From CAIYRG01 sp965247505 (GTDB taxonomy: Bacteria > Pseudomonadota > Alphaproteobacteria > Micropepsales > Micropepsaceae), in assembly GCA_965247505.1 (NCBI GenBank), contig OZ252020.1, forward strand, positions 2,542,001 to 2,606,000: a stretch of DNA of 64,000 bases. Reading direction: 5' to 3'. Made by a program: the position numbers and the translations under genes. Below, in pieces: positions 7,579-15,699 of this stretch; the stretch's first letter is position 1; each line of letters opens with the position of its first letter. The notes beneath the pieces were generated by a model, which was not told the DNA's origin, ran no database searches, and saw only the letters and a program-made list of their open reading frames with translations.

Positions 7579-9938
7579 TGAACAAGGATGCTCTCCCAAG
7601 CTCTGATCTTTCGGGCTCCGATCTTTCCCGGCGCGATATGCTTTCCGCGGCAGCGGCCGGCGCGCTCGTTATCGGTTTCCGGGTCCCGCGCGCGAAGGCG
7701 CAAATCATAGATCCGGAAGGCGCCGCATGGGCCAATGAGCCCGAATTCGACGAAGTGAATGCCTGGGTGGTCGTCGCGCCCGACAATAGCGTGACCATCC
7801 GTATCGCGCAGACCGAGATCGGCCAGGGCGTATGGACCTCCAATGCCATGATGGTGGCCGAAGAGCTGCAATGCGACTGGAGCAAGGTCAGGCCCGAATA
7901 TGCCTCCATCAATCGAGACGCGCGCGAAATGGCGCCGGAATGGACGCTCAACGTGATGGGCGATGGCGCGCAAGACCCTAATGGCGGCGGCGAACCAGAG
8001 TTCCGCGACCGCAACCCGACCGGCACAAATGGAATCCCGGACAGCCTTTATCGGCGCATGCGGACAAACGCCGCCGCATCCGTGCGCGATGGCCGTTACT
8101 ATCTTCAACTGGCCGGCGCCGAAGCGCGCGAGCGACTATTATTAGCCGCCGCCAGGGTCTGGCGCGTTCCCGTCGAAGAGGTGAGTTCGGCCAACAGCCT
8201 GATCAGCCATGGGCCCACTGGGCGCAGCATTACCTATGGACAGGTTGCATCGATTGCCGCGCAAATACCCCATCCGAATCCCGAAGGCATCCGCATCAAG
8301 CCGCCTTCGGGATGGACATTGATGGGGACCGAGCGGAAAAACCTCGATGTTCCGTTCAAAATCTCCGGCAAGACCGTTTACGGCATCGATGTTGACCTGC
8401 CGGGCATGAAATGGGCGGCAGTGCGGTCCTGCCCGGTCTATGGCGGCACCGTGCGCAGTTATGATTTCGAGCAGATTCGAAACGAGCCGGGAATCATCTC
8501 GGCGACCGATTTCCCGATCCCCGATCCGTCATTGATCCGCGGCCGCTTGTTTAGCGGGGGCGTCGCCGTTATCGCCGATAGCTGGTACCAGGCCAACACG
8601 GCGATCGATAAAATGCCGATCGAGTGGGATATCCCGCCGGAAAACGCCGCATGGAATACCGCCAATATGCGCGCGGCGCTGATGGAATCATTGGACGAAC
8701 CCGGCACTGTTCAAGCCAACACCGGCGACTTCGATAGCGCCTTTGCGGGCGGTGCGAAAATAGTCGAAGCAGTTTACACAACGCCCTATCTCCCGCGCGC
8801 CCGGATGGAGCCCGGCAACGCGACCGTGCTTGTCACCGACGACAGGGTCGATATCTGGGTCGGCGATCAGAGCCCGCAGGAGACGCGCCATTCGGCATCC
8901 CGTATTACAGGCATCCCGGAAGAGAACGTCCATCTTCATTTGTGCCATCTTGGCGGCGGCTATGGCCGCAATGGCAACGGCCCACAAGCCGAACAGACGA
9001 TTCTTTTGGCCAACCAAAACCGCGGCACGCCGATCCATATGCTTTGGACCCGCGAGGAAGACTTCGTCAGCACCACTTATCGTTCCATGGGCGTCGCGCG
9101 GCTGCGCGCGGCTCTCGATGACGATGGCTGGCCGATCGCTTGGGAAGTCAAAACAGCCATGGACGAAAAGGCGCCCGGCTCCACCGCGGGCTTCGACATC
9201 GCCCCGCGCTACTTTGTGCCCAATTACCGTTTCTCGACCCACTCTGTGGCGTTCCACATTCCCGTAGGCACGCGGCGCGGCGTCGGCGCCCCTGCCATGA
9301 ATTTTTATCGCGAGAGCTTCATAAACGAACTGGCCCACGCTGCCGGGATGGACCCGTATCAGTACCGCCGCGAGCTGATTTCGCGCGGCGACCTCCCCTA
9401 CAAGGCCGACATGATCAAAGCGCTGGACATGGCAGCCGAAATGTCGGGCTGGGGCACGCCTCTGCCTGAAGGTACCGCGCGCGCCATCGCCTTCGAAGAA
9501 CGCGGGGCCGAGGCCGACGGCCATGCAACGTTCAGCGCCCAAGTCCATACCGTCTCGCTCAGTCGCGAGGGCGAAGTAAGCCTTGTTTGCGTCGATATCG
9601 CGCATGACGAAGGCTTCGGTCTGGTCAACCCGCTCAGCGTGAGAAAACAAATCGAAGGCCAGATTCCGTGGTTCTACAACGACGTGATGTATCAAGAATG
9701 TAACGTTAGCGAGGGCCGCATCGTCGAAAACAATTTCGATAGATTTCCCTTGGGCCGTATCGGCGACAATCCGCCCGAGATCAACATTTCCTTTTTCAAG
9801 TCGGAGCATTGGCTCGACGGCATGGGGCATGATCGCGGCGTCTCGCTTCAATCCACTATTGCTGACGCCATCTTTCAGATCACCGGAAGGCGTTACCGCG
9901 ACCTGCCCTTCCGCCATCACGATTTGAGTTGGGGGTGA
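7578..9938 (+). CDS. Molybdopterin-binding subunit of a molybdenum hydroxylase, IorB-like, Tat-exported
   Basis: 786 residues from the ATG overlapping the iorA-like stop. A twin-arginine signal (SRRDML at 17-22, then AAAAGALVIGF) shows export to the periplasm, as in the IorB group. Family features include IGQGVWTSNAMMVAEEL, a glycine-rich motif LGGGYGRNGNG, TRRGVGAP and the C-terminal TGRRYRDLP. Oddly, the motif that normally reads G-x-G-E, with the catalytic glutamate near the molybdenum, reads G-M-G-H here (His751, codon 9828-9830). It would hydroxylate N-heteroaromatics or aldehydes if active, but the missing Glu makes classic chemistry doubtful. The next gene encodes an exported DFSGxW family protein that follows after about 40 bp. 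Confidence 0.9.
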   Translation: MNKDALPSSDLSGSDLSRRDMLSAAAAGALVIGFRVPRAKAQIIDPEGAAWANEPEFDEVNAWVVVAPDNSVTIRIAQTEIGQGVWTSNAMMVAEELQCDWSKVRPEYASINRDAREMAPEWTLNVMGDGAQDPNGGGEPEFRDRNPTGTNGIPDSLYRRMRTNAAASVRDGRYYLQLAGAEARERLLLAAARVWRVPVEEVSSANSLISHGPTGRSITYGQVASIAAQIPHPNPEGIRIKPPSGWTLMGTERKNLDVPFKISGKTVYGIDVDLPGMKWAAVRSCPVYGGTVRSYDFEQIRNEPGIISATDFPIPDPSLIRGRLFSGGVAVIADSWYQANTAIDKMPIEWDIPPENAAWNTANMRAALMESLDEPGTVQANTGDFDSAFAGGAKIVEAVYTTPYLPRARMEPGNATVLVTDDRVDIWVGDQSPQETRHSASRITGIPEENVHLHLCHLGGGYGRNGNGPQAEQTILLANQNRGTPIHMLWTREEDFVSTTYRSMGVARLRAALDDDGWPIAWEVKTAMDEKAPGSTAGFDIAPRYFVPNYRFSTHSVAFHIPVGTRRGVGAPAMNFYRESFINELAHAAGMDPYQYRRELISRGDLPYKADMIKALDMAAEMSGWGTPLPEGTARAIAFEERGAEADGHATFSAQVHTVSLSREGEVSLVCVDIAHDEGFGLVNPLSVRKQIEGQIPWFYNDVMYQECNVSEGRIVENNFDRFPLGRIGDNPPEINISFFKSEHWLDGMGHDRGVSLQSTIADAIFQITGRRYRDLPFRHHDLSWG

Positions 9939-9979
9939 AGCTGCTTTCAGGCAAACGCGATTTTCACGGAGGCTCTACG

Positions 9980-10870
9980 ATGCGCAGACGCTCGATTGCG
10001 GCTCTCATGGTTGGAATCTGTGTATGCACACTCGCCTGGCCGGTTCACGCCCAGGAGCGCGCGCTCCTCGGCGACGCTGCGCTACCCGATTTTTCCGGCC
10101 TGTGGGGACATACGCTCCTTGAAGTCGAACCGCCCTTTTCGGGCGCCGGGCCGGTGACAAATTCGAGCCAGATCCCGGGTCTTAACGCTGGGGATCACAC
10201 CAATCCGATCCTCAGGCCCTGGGCGGCGGAGATCGTCAAGCGCAATGCCGAACTCGCGCTGAGCGGCCTGCCCCGTCCAACGCTGCACAATATGTGCGAT
10301 CTGGAAGGCGTGCCCCTAATTGTCACCGTAAAGGAAGTAAAGTTCCTGCAGACTCCCGGGCAAGTCACGATGCTCTATTATTCAAATCACCAAGTGCGTT
10401 TCGTCGCCATGAATGTTGCGCACACAGTGAATCCTGAGCCCACATGGTTCGGAGAGTCCGTCGGCCATTACGAAGGCAATGACACGCTGGTGATCGACAC
10501 GATCGGCATAAAGAGGACAGACGATACCGAGGTCGATTGGTTCGGCACGCCCCACACGGACGCCCTGCATGTCGTCGAGCGCTATCGCTTGGTCGACAGC
10601 GAGGAAGTGGTCAGAGCGCCGGAACCAGACCGGCGGCGCGAAGGCAGGGTCGGCACCTATTACCGCCCGCTACCCGGAGGCAAGACGCTGGGAGTGCAAT
10701 ACAATGTGGAGGACCAGGGCGCTTTCACGAAGCCGTGGGGGGCAGTCGTGCACAATGAAATAACGCCGGACAGAGACAACTCGCTGGAGCATGTCTGCGC
10801 CGAGAATAATCGCTTCTTCTTCCGCGAGGAATTGTTCCCGATGACGAGTGCCGGCGATCCGGACTTCTGA
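9980..10870 (+). CDS. Exported DFSGxW-family protein, short class (paralogue 1)
   Basis: 296 residues from ATG 9980, which has GGAGG 7 nt upstream; an earlier in-frame start lacks one. A signal peptide (MRRRSIAALMVGICVCTLAW, cleavage after VHAQ) is clear. The mature protein opens with LPDFSGLW and contains the family core: C-x-x-x-GVP, FLQTPGQVTM, WFGESVGHYEGNDTLVIDTIG, TPHTDALHVVERYRL, and the end VCAENN...PDF. Unlike its paralogues it has an insertion of about 25 charged residues (after the VERYRL segment) before the QYNVEDQGAFTKPW segment. It lies directly behind the molybdenum hydroxylase genes and is probably cotranscribed with them. I know no function for this family. Confidence 0.75.
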   Translation: MRRRSIAALMVGICVCTLAWPVHAQERALLGDAALPDFSGLWGHTLLEVEPPFSGAGPVTNSSQIPGLNAGDHTNPILRPWAAEIVKRNAELALSGLPRPTLHNMCDLEGVPLIVTVKEVKFLQTPGQVTMLYYSNHQVRFVAMNVAHTVNPEPTWFGESVGHYEGNDTLVIDTIGIKRTDDTEVDWFGTPHTDALHVVERYRLVDSEEVVRAPEPDRRREGRVGTYYRPLPGGKTLGVQYNVEDQGAFTKPWGAVVHNEITPDRDNSLEHVCAENNRFFFREELFPMTSAGDPDF

Positions 10871-10993
10871 GGGACGCACCATGTTATATAGACTAGATGT
10901 GCTCCAGGTCGGGGCTGACGAGGAGATAGATTTCGACGATTAGCGCAGCGCACCGAAAAACCGAAAATGCAGAAACAACATGCGGGGGTCAGT

Positions 10994-11767
10994 ATGAGCC
11001 AAGAGATAGCGGTTGTTGTCATACACGGCATGGGATCTCAGGAAGCGAATTTCTCGCATCCCCTCCGGGATGAGATAAACAATAGACTCGGCAGCCAGAA
11101 GGCGAGTCAGGTTAGTTGGGGAGAAATTTTTTGTGCTGACATCTTAGCGCCAAGACAAGCAGCGTATTTTCAGCGGGCCAAATCGAGGAATGATCTTGAT
11201 TTCGTTCGGCTACGAAAATTCATGTTGGAGGCATTCGGAGATGCATCTGCCTATAGAAAGACAGGTGATCGCAGCAATACCGCTTACCGGGACATTCACG
11301 AGAGAGTGACCGCGAGCATAATGGGGCTTGATGATCCGGCTAAGCCTAAGAAGCCTCTAGTCATAATGGCGCATTCTCTCGGCGGACACATCATGTCAAA
11401 TTACATCTATGACATGCAGAAGCGACAACCGAGGCAACCAGGAATTAGTGCCTTTCGGTATATGAAGACGGTGGCAGGTCTCATTACATTCGGCTGCAAT
11501 ATCCCGTTTTTCACATTCGCCTTTGAGAAGGACGATATTCAACCAATCAAATTCCCTGGCTCTGCGTTGTCTCAGGAGAACAAAGCTCGGGCGCGTTGGC
11601 TGAATTTTTACGACCCGGATGATGTTCTTGGTTATCCGCTGAAGCCGATCAATAAAGCATATCGAGCAGTCGTAAATAGAGATATACCAATCAATGTCGG
11701 CGGGATCTTATCTAGCTGGAATCCACTGTCCCATAACAAATATTGGACAGATAACGACTTTAACTAA
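10994..11767 (+). CDS. Alpha/beta-hydrolase-like serine hydrolase
   Basis: 257 residues from the ATG at 10994 (an upstream in-frame ATG at 10967 adds nine). The N-terminus IAVVVIHGMG is the oxyanion-loop HGMG of alpha/beta hydrolases, and MAHSLGGHIMSNY carries the nucleophile-elbow serine (S in HSLGG). A C-terminal acid/histidine pair is plausible around NFYDPDDVLGYPL and the terminal SHNKYW. No signal peptide is seen. Its codon use looks more AT-rich than its neighbours and it sits next to an IS1182-type element, so it may be acquired DNA. The substrate is unknown. Confidence 0.6.
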   Translation: MSQEIAVVVIHGMGSQEANFSHPLRDEINNRLGSQKASQVSWGEIFCADILAPRQAAYFQRAKSRNDLDFVRLRKFMLEAFGDASAYRKTGDRSNTAYRDIHERVTASIMGLDDPAKPKKPLVIMAHSLGGHIMSNYIYDMQKRQPRQPGISAFRYMKTVAGLITFGCNIPFFTFAFEKDDIQPIKFPGSALSQENKARARWLNFYDPDDVLGYPLKPINKAYRAVVNRDIPINVGGILSSWNPLSHNKYWTDNDFN

Positions 11768-11822
11768 GCCGGTTGCGAGATTCATAAGCAGCTTATTGTC
11801 ATAGCCAACGCCCGCTTTGGGT

Positions 11823-13486
11823 CCAGGCTGTGTGAAAACGCGTTGGCTGGTATGATTCTTCTGTGATTTGGTGGAGGGGTCGATGAAGCGCTTTGTAGTT
11901 GGCGATGATCGCAGTTAAAGCACTCTTTTTCCTGAGCGGCTGGATGAGTATTTGGGCGATGACAACCCGGTTCGGGCGATTGATGTCTTGGTTGATGAGC
12001 TTGATCTGGGGGAATTGGGCTTTAGCGGGGTTGAGCCGGAGGCGACGGGAAGGCCTGCCTACCATCCGGCGACGCTGCTGAAGATCTACGTCTATGGATA
12101 CCTCAATCGGGTCCAATCGAGCCGTCGCCTAGAGCGGGAGTGCCAGCGCAATCTCGAGCTCCTATGGCTGACCGGCCGCCTGATGCCGGATTTCAAAACT
12201 ATCGCCGATTTCCGCAAGGACAACGGCGGGGCCATCCGCAAGGTCTGCCGTGCGTTCGTAGTGTTGTGCCGTCGCCTTGAGCTGTTCAGTGAGGCGAGCG
12301 TTGCGATCGATGGCAGCAAGTTCAAAGCGGTCAATGCGTGGGATCGGAACTTCACGCAGGCCAAGATGCAGCGGCGGTTGAAGCAGATCGACGAGAGCAT
12401 TGCGCGCTACCTCTCGCAGCTTGATAGCGCCGATCGCCAGGGCGAAGCGGTGCCGGAGGCCAAGATCACGCGGCTCAACGAGAAGATTGCGATGCTGCGC
12501 CAAGAGATACAGCGCCTGAATGCACTGAACGTTCAGATGATGCAGAGCGAGGACAAGCAGATCTCCCTGACAGATCCCGATGCGCGCTCGATGGCCACGA
12601 GCGGCCGGGGCAGCGGGATGGTCGGTTATAATGTGCAAAATTCCGTGGACACGACGCATCATCTGATCGTTTCCCATGAGGTGACCAACAAAGGCTCTGA
12701 TCGGGGTCAGTTGTCGGGCGCTGCCGCGCAGGCGCGCACGGCCATTGGTTCTGAAACCATCGAGGCTGTTGCCGATCGCGGCTATTACGCCGGCGAAGAG
12801 ATCCTGGCCTGCGAGGAGGCCGGCATAACGGTCTATCTCCCGAAGCCCCTGACCTCAGGGGCCAAAGCCGCAGGGCGTTTCGGCAAGCAGGACTTCGTCT
12901 ATGTCGCCGAAGACGATGTCTATCTTTGTCCCAACGGTGAGCAGCTCACCTATCGCTATACCAACGAAGAGGCCGGTAAGATGCTGCGCCGCTATTGGAC
13001 GGCTGCCTGTCAGGCGTGTGCGCTGAAAAGCAAGTGCACGACGGCTCGGGAGCGCCGGATCTCACGTTGGGAACACGAAGCCGTCCTTGAGAGAGTTCAG
13101 GCGCGGCTCGATCGAAATCCGGACAAGATGCGCGTGCGCCGCCAGACCGTGGAGCATCCCTTCGGTACGATAAAGTCGTGGATGGGAGCGACGCACTTCC
13201 AGATGAAAACGCTCGAGCACGTCGGCACCGAAATGGCGCTGCACGTTCTGGCCTACAACATGAAACGCGTGATGAAGATTCTTGGCGTTGGCGGATTGAT
13301 AGAGGCGATCCACGCATGAGACGGGCTCAGGGGGCCCCATAACCCAGCATTCTTCGCATCAAGGAGCCGTTAGGCATCTCCGCGGACCGATTTTACTGAA
13401 TTGGACGCGTCGGGTCGCATAATCCCGCCCCGACCTCCGCTTACGCTACCAACCACCAGACCCGACCACCTTTTCACACAGCCTGG
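11823..13486. mobile_element. IS1182-family insertion sequence (inactive copy)
   Basis: Terminal inverted repeats are exact over 16 bp: CCAGGCTGTGTGAAAA at 11823-11838 and its reverse complement at 13471-13486. The element is 1,664 bp and carries one transposase reading frame. The flanks (CGCTTTGGGT on the left, GTCAGGAGCGGACAT on the right) join to a plausible pre-insertion sequence CGCTTTGGGTCAGGAGCGGA with at most 2 bp duplicated. So the element landed inside one of the GCGGACAT-type intergenic repeats that recur in this region. Confidence 0.85.
11883..13319 (+). pseudogene. IS1182-family transposase, interrupted by a nonsense codon
   Basis: The full frame runs from ATG 11883 and would encode about 478 residues. 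The N-terminus reads MKRFVVGDDRS, then an in-frame TAA (11916-11918), then STLFPERLDEYLGDDNPVRA, where IS1182 transposases normally have a Gln before STLFPE. The remaining 455 codons are open, with DDE-type features: VAIDGSKFKAV (first Asp), VADRGYYAGEEIL (second Asp), a Cys cluster (CQACALKSKC) and the C-terminal VEHPFGTIKSWMG (Glu). Re-initiation at the TTG at 11952 could give a nearly complete protein, so residual activity is not excluded. Confidence 0.85.
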
Positions 13487-13490
13487 GTCA

Positions 13491-13552
13491 GGAGCGGACA
13501 TCCATGTTGCAGTGCAATAAGTCTGCTAAGTGCCACAAGCGGACATTGGTGT
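13491..13552. repeat. GCGGACAT-type intergenic repeat, copy 1
   Basis: A segment of about 60 bp bounded by AGCGGACAT boxes (13494 and about 13541) with CCATGTTGCAGTGCAATA in the middle. The reverse complement recurs with a handful of differences at 15478-15545. The IS1182-type element ends 4 bp to the left and seems to have inserted into a neighbouring box. Confidence 0.7.
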
Positions 13553-13638
13553 GAGCAGCCGCCGATTTGGCTCAAGATTTATAAGAGCAATGCTATTTAA
13601 AGCGGTGGCCCACAAGTCAGTTTCGCTCATTTTAGGCG

Positions 13639-14436
13639 CTAAAAATCATGCGCCGAGGCTGTAGGAATATCGAATACTCCGCCTGAAGGGTCCTTGTTGT
13701 TCTCTGCACACGCAGACTCGTGAAATGGCGCCGCGGGCCAATAGGTCGCGCGCGCTGACCAGGGTGTGGTGAACAGTTCAGGGTCTTCAATAGTGAGTTC
13801 TATTGCAATCGCGCTGCGGTCGGGCGCAATCGTATATCGTTCGACAATGTGCAAATTCTCGCTTCGTGGCGTGCCAAAGCGGTCTACGAGTGCGACGTCA
13901 TTCTGGCCGATCGTATCGATAACCAAACTATCAGAGCCTTCGTAATGGCCGGTAGAATGGCCGTACCATGTCCGGGGAGAATTATTGGCATGCCCTTCGT
14001 TGAGATAGACATGCCGCACTTGATTGTCGCGCTCGTAAATGATCGTCACCTTGTCGGGCGACTGAAGAAATTGCAGTGGATCGTTCATGTTGACCACTAA
14101 CGGCACGCCGGGCGGCCAGCACAAGACCCAAGCGGGCTGACTAATGTTTCCCGAACGGCCGATTGCCGCATGCGCCGTAACTGCCGCCAGGGCCTCTGGT
14201 CCAAGTATGCGGTTGTCCAAATCCGCGATCCAGAAGGGGCCCGAATCCGCCGCGCGCATCATCGGCCCCGGCCCGCTTTCGGGAGCTTGGAACGATCGCC
14301 CTTCGGCGCTATCTGAACGCGTCCAATAGCCGGTGAAATTCGGGATTTCAGTTTCTTGTGCGGCGATACTCGCCGGAGAAATCAAGACGAACAGTCCGGA
14401 CAGTATTAGGAGATGGCGGCAAATCGATCTGCGCAT
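13639..14436 (-). CDS. Exported DFSGxW-family protein, short class (paralogue 2)
   Basis: 265 residues; ATG 14436 is preceded by GAGGG at 8 nt. A signal peptide (MRRSICRHLLILSGLFVLIS..., cleavage after IAAQ) leads to IPNFTGYW, the family opening. The core follows: LCWPPGVPLVV, FLQSPDKVTIIYE, QVRHVYLNEGH, TWYGHSTGHYEGSDSLVIDT, FGTPRSENLHIVERY, IEDPELFTTPW, and the end CAENN...AHDF. The 5' end and upstream 128 bp are duplicated at 15282-15457. It is monocistronic as far as can be seen, and flanked by repeats. Function unknown. Confidence 0.75.
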   Translation of the reverse strand: MRRSICRHLLILSGLFVLISPASIAAQETEIPNFTGYWTRSDSAEGRSFQAPESGPGPMMRAADSGPFWIADLDNRILGPEALAAVTAHAAIGRSGNISQPAWVLCWPPGVPLVVNMNDPLQFLQSPDKVTIIYERDNQVRHVYLNEGHANNSPRTWYGHSTGHYEGSDSLVIDTIGQNDVALVDRFGTPRSENLHIVERYTIAPDRSAIAIELTIEDPELFTTPWSARATYWPAAPFHESACAENNKDPSGGVFDIPTASAHDF

Positions 14437-14563
14437 TGCGATGCCCTCGGAGCCGCCCAGTTAAGCAAAACCATATTATCGCGGCTCAGCGTAGCGCAGT
14501 TTGGCCTGACGGCTCCTTTAGTACCAGCGGTTTAGGGTGCGACATGTCCGCTTTACCTTTGCG
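14388..14563. repeat. 176-bp direct repeat, copy 1 (gene start and promoter of paralogue 2)
   Basis: Copies 14388-14563 and 15282-15457 match with only a few mismatches by eye. This copy covers the first 16 codons of the exported protein at 13639-14436 plus its upstream region, ending at an ATGTCCGCT box. The other copy carries only the truncated gene start. Confidence 0.85.
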
Positions 14564-14878
14564 GTCTCAATGGATCAACGCAACACTAGCGGCAGGCCTC
14601 TCTGCCGGGGGTTAGAACCTCAAAGTCTTTCAGGACCGTTCTTGAGCCGTCCGGCCACTTTTCTCGGATGCGAGAGCGAATAGACCGAAAACACAGCACT
14701 CTTCAGAAAGCGTTATCAGAGCAGGCGTTTGACGTTCCCATTGGAGCTGGGCTGGCAGTGATTCCACGGCCCAGGCTTCTCGTGCAAGGTGAACCACGGA
14801 CTATGCCTTTGGCTCGTAAGCACAAACTCAGACTCCTCCGTTTGCGCCAAGGTGTTGCGTCGACCGGTTGAGGCGGCA
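14560..14878. repeat. 319-bp inverted repeat, left copy
   Basis: The reverse complement recurs at 20287-20605 with two differences that I could find by reading (14573 G/C and a C/T in the TAGACCGAAA segment). Each copy contains a 67-codon open frame starting MRERIDRKH, which has no recognisable domain and is probably not a gene. The repeat abuts the end of the 176-bp direct repeat. Confidence 0.88.
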
Positions 14879-14939
14879 CTTTGAGAGCGGACATCGGTGC
14901 TGCACCAATTAGGACACTTAGCTAGAGAAATTAGGACGC

Positions 14940-15254
14940 TCACTCAAGATTCCGCTGGCCTTTTCGCAGGCCACAATTGAAACATTGTTTGTTGAAAGCG
15001 GTAACCCCTCCTAGGAACCCCCATTTAAAAGAAAAGGGTTCGCCACATTTGGGGCATAGGAATGCAGAGTGCCACAGGAAGGGAACAAAAAGTGCGACAA
15101 CGTCCCATGGAGCGAAATAGGCCCAATCAATATTTTGAAAAAAGAATGGGCCAGCGAACCACGTGGTCACAAAAGAGACGAAAGTGCCCAACAGGAGGGC
15201 GCGCCTAAAATCTAGGTCGCGCCACGCTCGCTGGTATAGGACTTCTTTCGTCAA
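14940..15254 (-). CDS. Small membrane protein with a C-terminal zinc ribbon (104 aa)
   Basis: Two hydrophobic segments (about residues 18-37 and 48-64) are followed by a CPKCG...CFNCG pair of CxxC motifs (about 68-71 and 91-94), a typical zinc ribbon. Hydrophilic N-terminus. No family recognised. It lies between the inverted-repeat copy and the second direct-repeat copy, so it was probably brought in with the rearrangement there. The zinc-binding function is inferred from the paired CxxC motifs only. Confidence 0.55.
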   Translation of the reverse strand: MTKEVLYQRAWRDLDFRRALLLGTFVSFVTTWFAGPFFFQNIDWAYFAPWDVVALFVPFLWHSAFLCPKCGEPFSFKWGFLGGVTAFNKQCFNCGLRKGQRNLE

Positions 15255-15270
15255 AACTGCCCGCCCTCAA

Positions 15271-15330
15271 TTACCCTGAACCGAACAGTCCGGACAGTAT
15301 TAGGAGATGGCGGCAAATCGATCTGCGCAT
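15271..15330 (-). pseudogene. Truncated 5' fragment of a DFSGxW-family gene
   Basis: ATG 15330 with the same ribosome-binding site as the gene at 13639-14436. The frame encodes MRRSICRHLLILSGLFGSG and then stops; the first 16 residues are identical to that gene's signal peptide. It is the end of the second copy of the 176-bp direct repeat. Confidence 0.75.
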
Positions 15331-15457
15331 TGCGATACCCTCGGAGCCGCCCAGTTAAGCAAAACCATATTATCGCGGCTCAGCGTAGCGCAGTTTGGCC
15401 TGACGGCTCCTTTAGTACCAGCGGTCTAGGGTGCGACATGTCCGCTTTACCTTTGCG
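15282..15457. repeat. 176-bp direct repeat, copy 2
   Basis: Second copy of the repeat at 14388-14563, same orientation, with few differences. It carries promoter, ribosome-binding site and 16 codons of the exported-protein gene but nothing further. The 718 bp between the copies hold the left 319-bp inverted repeat and the zinc-ribbon gene. Confidence 0.85.
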
Positions 15458-15477
15458 ACCTCAGGTGATCGATGCAC

Positions 15478-15545
15478 CGCAGCATGGATGTCCGCTTATG
15501 GCACTAAGCAGACATATTGCACTGCAACATGGATGTCTGCTCTCG
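15478..15545. repeat. GCGGACAT-type intergenic repeat, copy 2 (inverted)
   Basis: Reverse complement of the element at 13491-13552 over about 57 bp with a handful of mismatches, bounded by ATGTCCGCT and ATGTCTGCT boxes. The rest of the 15458-15699 gap shows no gene. Confidence 0.7.
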
Positions 15546-15699
15546 GGGGCAAAGTGGACATTCGGCTCGGTCCTAGAAAAGAGGCCGGTAAAGCGTTTTC
15601 GGCATGAGGCGATGTTCATCGACTCTGGGGCGTGATGAATTAGCAGTGAATTCGCAATGACACTCGGCGGTTCTGGCGCCTGATGGAGCCAGGTGCGAT

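Noticed and set aside
8688..9920. 410-codon open frame on the minus strand
   Set aside because: It lies antisense to the molybdopterin subunit gene, whose sense frame has clear family motifs; the antisense product has no domain or start signal.
14668..14871. 67-codon frame MRERIDRKH... present in both inverted repeats
   Set aside because: The sequence is conserved because the DNA repeat is nearly identical; there is no domain, ribosome-binding site or codon bias that would support a gene.
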